DNA from: Streptomyces sp. NRRL B-24484
Lineage (GTDB): Bacteria; Actinomycetota; Actinomycetes; Streptomycetales; Streptomycetaceae
NCBI RefSeq assembly: GCF_000717715.1
Contig: NZ_JOAI01000016.1
Span: 76,274 to 140,273 of the forward strand
DNA length: 64,000 bases
Direction: 5' to 3'
The notes under the pieces were generated by a model. That model did not search any database, had not been told where the DNA came from, and worked only from the letters and a program-made list of their open reading frames with translations. A program made the position numbers and the translations under genes. The stretch's first letter is position 1, and the number at the start of each line of letters is the position of its first letter. Shown here one piece after another: positions 61,587 through 64,000 of the stretch.

Positions 61587-62720
61587 ATGGCAACACCCCT
61601 GCGCGTCCTCGTCCACGGCGGCGGCATCGGCGGGCTCGGCCTCGCCGTCGCGCTCGCCCGCCGCGGCCACACCGTCGAGGTCGCCGAACTCCGCGAGCAG
61701 CTCGACGCCCTCGGCGTCGGCATCATCCAGCCCTCCAACGCCCTGCACGTGATGCGCGAACTCGGCGTCCTGGAGGACTGCCTGAAGGCCGGCTTCGAGT
61801 GGGAGGTGCTGACCATCTGCGACCCGTCCGGCGCCACCCTGGCGAAGATCCCGCAGCCGCGGATGGACGACGCCCCCGCGAACAACGGCATACCCCGCCC
61901 GGCCCTCGCCGAGGTGCTCGGCCGGGCCGCCGCGGAGGCCGGCGCGACCGTCCGCTTCGGCACCACGATCACCGGACTCGCCGACGACGGCGAGGGCGTG
62001 GACGTCACGCTCTCCGACGGCTCCACCGGCCGCTGGGACCTCGTCGTCGGCTTCGACGGCATCGGCTCCCCGCTGCGCACCCGCCTCTACGGCGACCGCT
62101 ACCGCCCCGAGTACACCGGCTTCGCCAACTGGCGGGTCACCGTGCCCCGGCAGTCCGAGGTGCGGGGCGTGGTGATGAGCACCGGCAACCTCGCCGCAAA
62201 GGCCCTGCTCACCCCGATCACCGACGACCTCATGTACCTGGGCGCGGTGTTCGCCGAGGCCGAGGACTTCCGCCCGGACCCGGAGCGGGCCCACGAGCAG
62301 CTCGCCGAGCGGCTTGCCGGCTTCGGCGGCCCGGTCGCCGAGGCGCTCGCACGGGTCACCGACCCGGCCGCGGTGGTGTACTCGCGGATCTCCCAGGTGA
62401 CCGTGGACGAGCCCTGGCACGTCGGCCGGGTGGTGCTGGCCGGCGACGCCGCGCACGCCTCCACCCCGCACCTGGCGCAGGGCGCGGCGATGGCGGTCGA
62501 GGACGCCCTGGTGCTCGCCCAGGAGCTGGACGCCGCGGACTCGGTGCCCGCCGCGCTGCGGGTCTGGGAGGAGCGCCGCCGTCCGCGCGCGATGTTCGTC
62601 CAGGCGCTGTCCCGGGCCGTGCTCAAGCAGGAGACCGGCACGCCCACCACGCCCGAGGAGGACGAACTCCTCGAGGTCGGCATCCCGGGCGCCGCCCACG
62701 TGCTGGTGAAGCCGTACTGA
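61587..62720 (+). CDS. FAD-dependent monooxygenase (aromatic-hydroxylase type)
   Basis: 377 residues from ATG 61587, with GGAGAG upstream. N-terminal FAD-binding LRVLVHGGGIGGLGLAVALA, substrate/NADPH-region DG motif VGFDGIGSPLRTRLYGDRYR, and the GD motif RVVLAGDAAHASTPHLAQGA, then MAVEDALVLAQEL. It resembles PHBH/salicylate-hydroxylase-like flavoproteins (UbiH-like). It hydroxylates an aromatic or similar ring with NAD(P)H and oxygen; the substrate is unknown. Same-strand position after cvnD may mean co-transcription, and in several streptomycetes oxidoreductases or cytochromes P450 follow conservons. A strong terminator ends the unit. Confidence 0.88.
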   Translation: MATPLRVLVHGGGIGGLGLAVALARRGHTVEVAELREQLDALGVGIIQPSNALHVMRELGVLEDCLKAGFEWEVLTICDPSGATLAKIPQPRMDDAPANNGIPRPALAEVLGRAAAEAGATVRFGTTITGLADDGEGVDVTLSDGSTGRWDLVVGFDGIGSPLRTRLYGDRYRPEYTGFANWRVTVPRQSEVRGVVMSTGNLAAKALLTPITDDLMYLGAVFAEAEDFRPDPERAHEQLAERLAGFGGPVAEALARVTDPAAVVYSRISQVTVDEPWHVGRVVLAGDAAHASTPHLAQGAAMAVEDALVLAQELDAADSVPAALRVWEERRRPRAMFVQALSRAVLKQETGTPTTPEEDELLEVGIPGAAHVLVKPY

Positions 62721-62734
62721 CGGTCGAGGACCGA

Positions 62735-62772
62735 CAGGGGCGCGGGGAACCGTAGGGTTCCCCGCGCCCCTC
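62735..62772. terminator. Strong hairpin terminator after the monooxygenase gene
   Basis: AGGGGCGCGGGGAACC (62736-62751), loop GTAG, and the perfect 16-bp complement 62756-62771. It lies between convergent genes and begins 15 bases after the monooxygenase stop. Confidence 0.8.
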
Positions 62773-62785
62773 GGGACGTCTCCGC

Positions 62786-62845
62786 GCTCAGTGCAGCGAC
62801 GGGACGCTCAGTGCAGCGACGGGACGCTCAGTGCAGCGACGGGAA
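62786..62845. repeat. Three tandem copies of a 20-bp unit across a stop codon
   Basis: GCTCAGTGCAGCGACGGGAC occurs at 62786, 62806 and 62826, the last with one changed base. The third copy includes the stop codon and last codons (PSLH) of the DUF4239 gene; the other two repeat this end downstream. Confidence 0.9.
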
Positions 62846-63589
62846 GAGGTCCAGGAACGGCTGCGTGGAGACCGAGACGCCGCGGCCGAAGGGATCGTCG
62901 AAGTCCCAGATCAGGAACAGCAGGAAGGCGATCAGCGCGCTGAAGGTACCGGCCAGGATCAACTCCCGCGGGGAGCGCCGGATCTGCAGCGCGAAGACCA
63001 TGCCGACCGTGACCACCGCGCCCACGATCAGGCCGAACCACACCACCCCGGGCATGGTCGGGCCGGTGCTCTGGCCGCGGGTGTTGCGGGACTCGTCGGC
63101 CGCCGCGATCCGGTCCATGATCGGCTGGTAGACCTGCGCCTCCAGGTCCGACTGCGGCGCCCGCGAGGCGACGTCCTGGCGCAGTTTGGCGAGCAGCTCG
63201 GTGCCGCGCGGCGAGATCTCGCCGTTCTCCCGCATGTGGTCCCACTCGGTGTTCACCACGAAGGTCACGTAGGCGTCCACGTCACTGCGGACCCGGGCCC
63301 GGAAGTCGGCCGGGTACACCTCGGCCCGGGCGCTGACCTCGTGCAGCGACTGCGCCTCGTTCAGCACCTCGTCCTGCGCGGCGCTGCGGGCCTCCCAGAC
63401 GCCGGCGATGGCGAGGCCGAGGACGATCGCGTAGACCACGCCGATCATCATGGTGATGTACTCGATGACGTCCGGGGTCTCGGACGGGTCGTCGTCCTCC
63501 CCGACCCGTCGCTGGCGCAGCACCACCACGGCGACGACGACCAGGACGGACGCCGCCATGGCGATCGCCAGGGCGAGCCACTCCGACAT
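62828..63589 (-). CDS. DUF4239 membrane protein
   Basis: 253 residues from ATG 63589. Two helices at the N-terminus (LALAIAMAASVLVVVAVVVL, ITMMIGVVYAIVLGLAIAGV) flank a basic-acidic loop; a long helical domain follows (EARSAAQDEVLNEAQSLHEV, VYPADFRARVRSDVDAYVTF), then two more helices (WFGLIVGAVVTVGMVFALQI and AGTFSALIAFLLFLIW) and a short tail DFDDPFGRGVSVSTQPFLDL. This is the layout of DUF4239 (bestrophin-like) membrane proteins of unknown function, common in actinomycetes. The stop codon lies within a 20-bp tandem repeat, so the C-terminus has probably been altered by slippage. A Pro-rich membrane-protein gene lies upstream on the same strand. Confidence 0.82.
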   Translation of the reverse strand: MSEWLALAIAMAASVLVVVAVVVLRQRRVGEDDDPSETPDVIEYITMMIGVVYAIVLGLAIAGVWEARSAAQDEVLNEAQSLHEVSARAEVYPADFRARVRSDVDAYVTFVVNTEWDHMRENGEISPRGTELLAKLRQDVASRAPQSDLEAQVYQPIMDRIAAADESRNTRGQSTGPTMPGVVWFGLIVGAVVTVGMVFALQIRRSPRELILAGTFSALIAFLLFLIWDFDDPFGRGVSVSTQPFLDLFPSLH

Positions 63590-63657
63590 GACAACTCCTG
63601 TTCAGCACTGGATGGCCGACCGGCCGACGGACGGTCGGGGGCGGCGGGGCCGTCCGG

Positions 63658-64000
63658 TCAGGAACGGCCGCCGCGGGCGGCGGCCTTCCCGCGGACCTTG
63701 GCGGCCGCGGCGGCGAGGACCGCGGGGACGGTGACGATCATCATCGTGGTCACCGGCGAACTGCTGCGGTGCCGGGCGGGTGCGACGGCCGGCTGGGCCG
63801 GAGGCATCCGGATCTTCCGCGGCGCGGGTACGGGCGGGGCCGGCGGCGCGGGCTCCGGCTCCGGCGGTTCCGCGGCGGGCGCCGTGGCCGGGGACGGGGG
63901 TACGGGCTCGGCCGGCAGCGGGGCGGGCGGGGGCGCCGCGTGCTGCGGGGTCTCCGGCGCGGGCGTGGGGGTCGGCTCGGGCACCGGGGTCGGTGTCGGC
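63658..64000 (-). CDS. Pro/Ala-rich protein with C-terminal hydrophobic segment, partial
   Basis: The frame stays open to the right edge, so the start lies outside the window; the GTG at 63984 is probably internal. The visible 114 residues are PTPTPxPEPTPTP-type repeats for about 75 residues, then RKIRMPPAQPAVAPARHRSS and a hydrophobic stretch SPVTTMMIVTVPAVLAAAAA ending in a basic tail (KVRGKAAARGGRS). It is likely the C-terminus of a larger extracellular or membrane-linked protein. It is on the same strand as the DUF4239 gene and 68 bases upstream of it, so they may be co-transcribed. No family is recognisable. Confidence 0.55.
   Translation of the reverse strand, partial: PTPTPVPEPTPTPAPETPQHAAPPPAPLPAEPVPPSPATAPAAEPPEPEPAPPAPPVPAPRKIRMPPAQPAVAPARHRSSSPVTTMMIVTVPAVLAAAAAKVRGKAAARGGRS

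Noticed and set aside
1..64000. tRNA, rRNA or CRISPR arrays
   Set aside because: Looked for cloverleaf ends, 16S/23S-like stretches and regularly spaced repeats; none was recognised by eye.

Overview
This window is very GC-rich actinomycete chromosome, most likely Streptomyces or a close relative such as Kitasatospora. The evidence is strong G/C bias at third codon positions, a conservon (cvnABCD) operon, a SARP-type regulator, a mycothiol-dependent formaldehyde dehydrogenase, many secreted Ala-rich proteins, and GTG starts with GTGA/ATGA overlaps. I saw no rRNA, tRNA, CRISPR array, prophage or intact insertion sequence.

Layout. 0-1 kb: end of an MFS transporter and a possible Uma2-type gene remnant. 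1.7-3.3 kb: secreted S1-protease-like protein with a ricin-type lectin tail and a missing catalytic His. 3.5-8.4 kb: a giant ALF-repeat / Hint polymorphic toxin whose C-terminal tip looks like a small nucleotidyltransferase, followed at once by a small candidate immunity gene and a perfect hairpin terminator. 8.5-17 kb: regulators (winged-helix, AraC), two DinB-like thiol-transferase-fold proteins, a lipoprotein, an IS4-transposase-like protein lacking its catalytic signatures, a membrane-anchored HTH/SH3-like protein and a CHAP amidase. 17-27.5 kb: SARP/NB-ARC regulator, acyl-CoA ligase, a complete LivKMHGF-type ABC importer operon and a PucR-type regulator with a palindromic operator just upstream; together these look like a carboxylic-acid uptake and activation locus. 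27.6-38.4 kb: small SHOCT protein, secreted M1 aminopeptidase with a carbohydrate-binding-like N-terminus, RsbW-like ATPase, LuxR-family ATPase regulator flanked by 12-bp inverted repeats, S-(hydroxymethyl)mycothiol dehydrogenase with an MBL hydrolase, and two proteins of unknown function.

38.4-43.0 kb holds a two-gene RNA-repair cassette: an RNA ligase fused to a P-loop end-healing kinase, overlapping by one base with a 938-residue protein joining a DUF504-type RNA end-recognition domain, an endonuclease/exonuclease/phosphatase domain, a 2H phosphodiesterase and a poly(A)-polymerase-type nucleotidyltransferase. 43.1-45.7 kb: lipoprotein, MFS drug exporter and its TetR repressor with two tandem operators. 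45.7-49.7 kb: a cellulose locus, with two CebR-type boxes ahead of a GH9 endoglucanase with CBM2, then a CBM2 protein whose C-terminus closely resembles fungal Cip1. 49.7-56.8 kb: small proteins, an AlkB-like dioxygenase, a GNAT acetyltransferase and a 1543-residue protein resembling the large partner of MoxR/vWA systems, but without those partners. 57.2-62.7 kb: cvnABCD (sensor ATPase, roadblock, DUF742, GTPase) and an FAD monooxygenase. The end holds a DUF4239 membrane protein with a tandem repeat across its stop codon and a Pro-rich partial gene.

The strongest candidates for new biology are the toxin/immunity pair, the RNA-repair cassette and the CebR-GH9-Cip1-like cellulose locus. All functions are read from sequence motifs and recalled family features; no database search was run.
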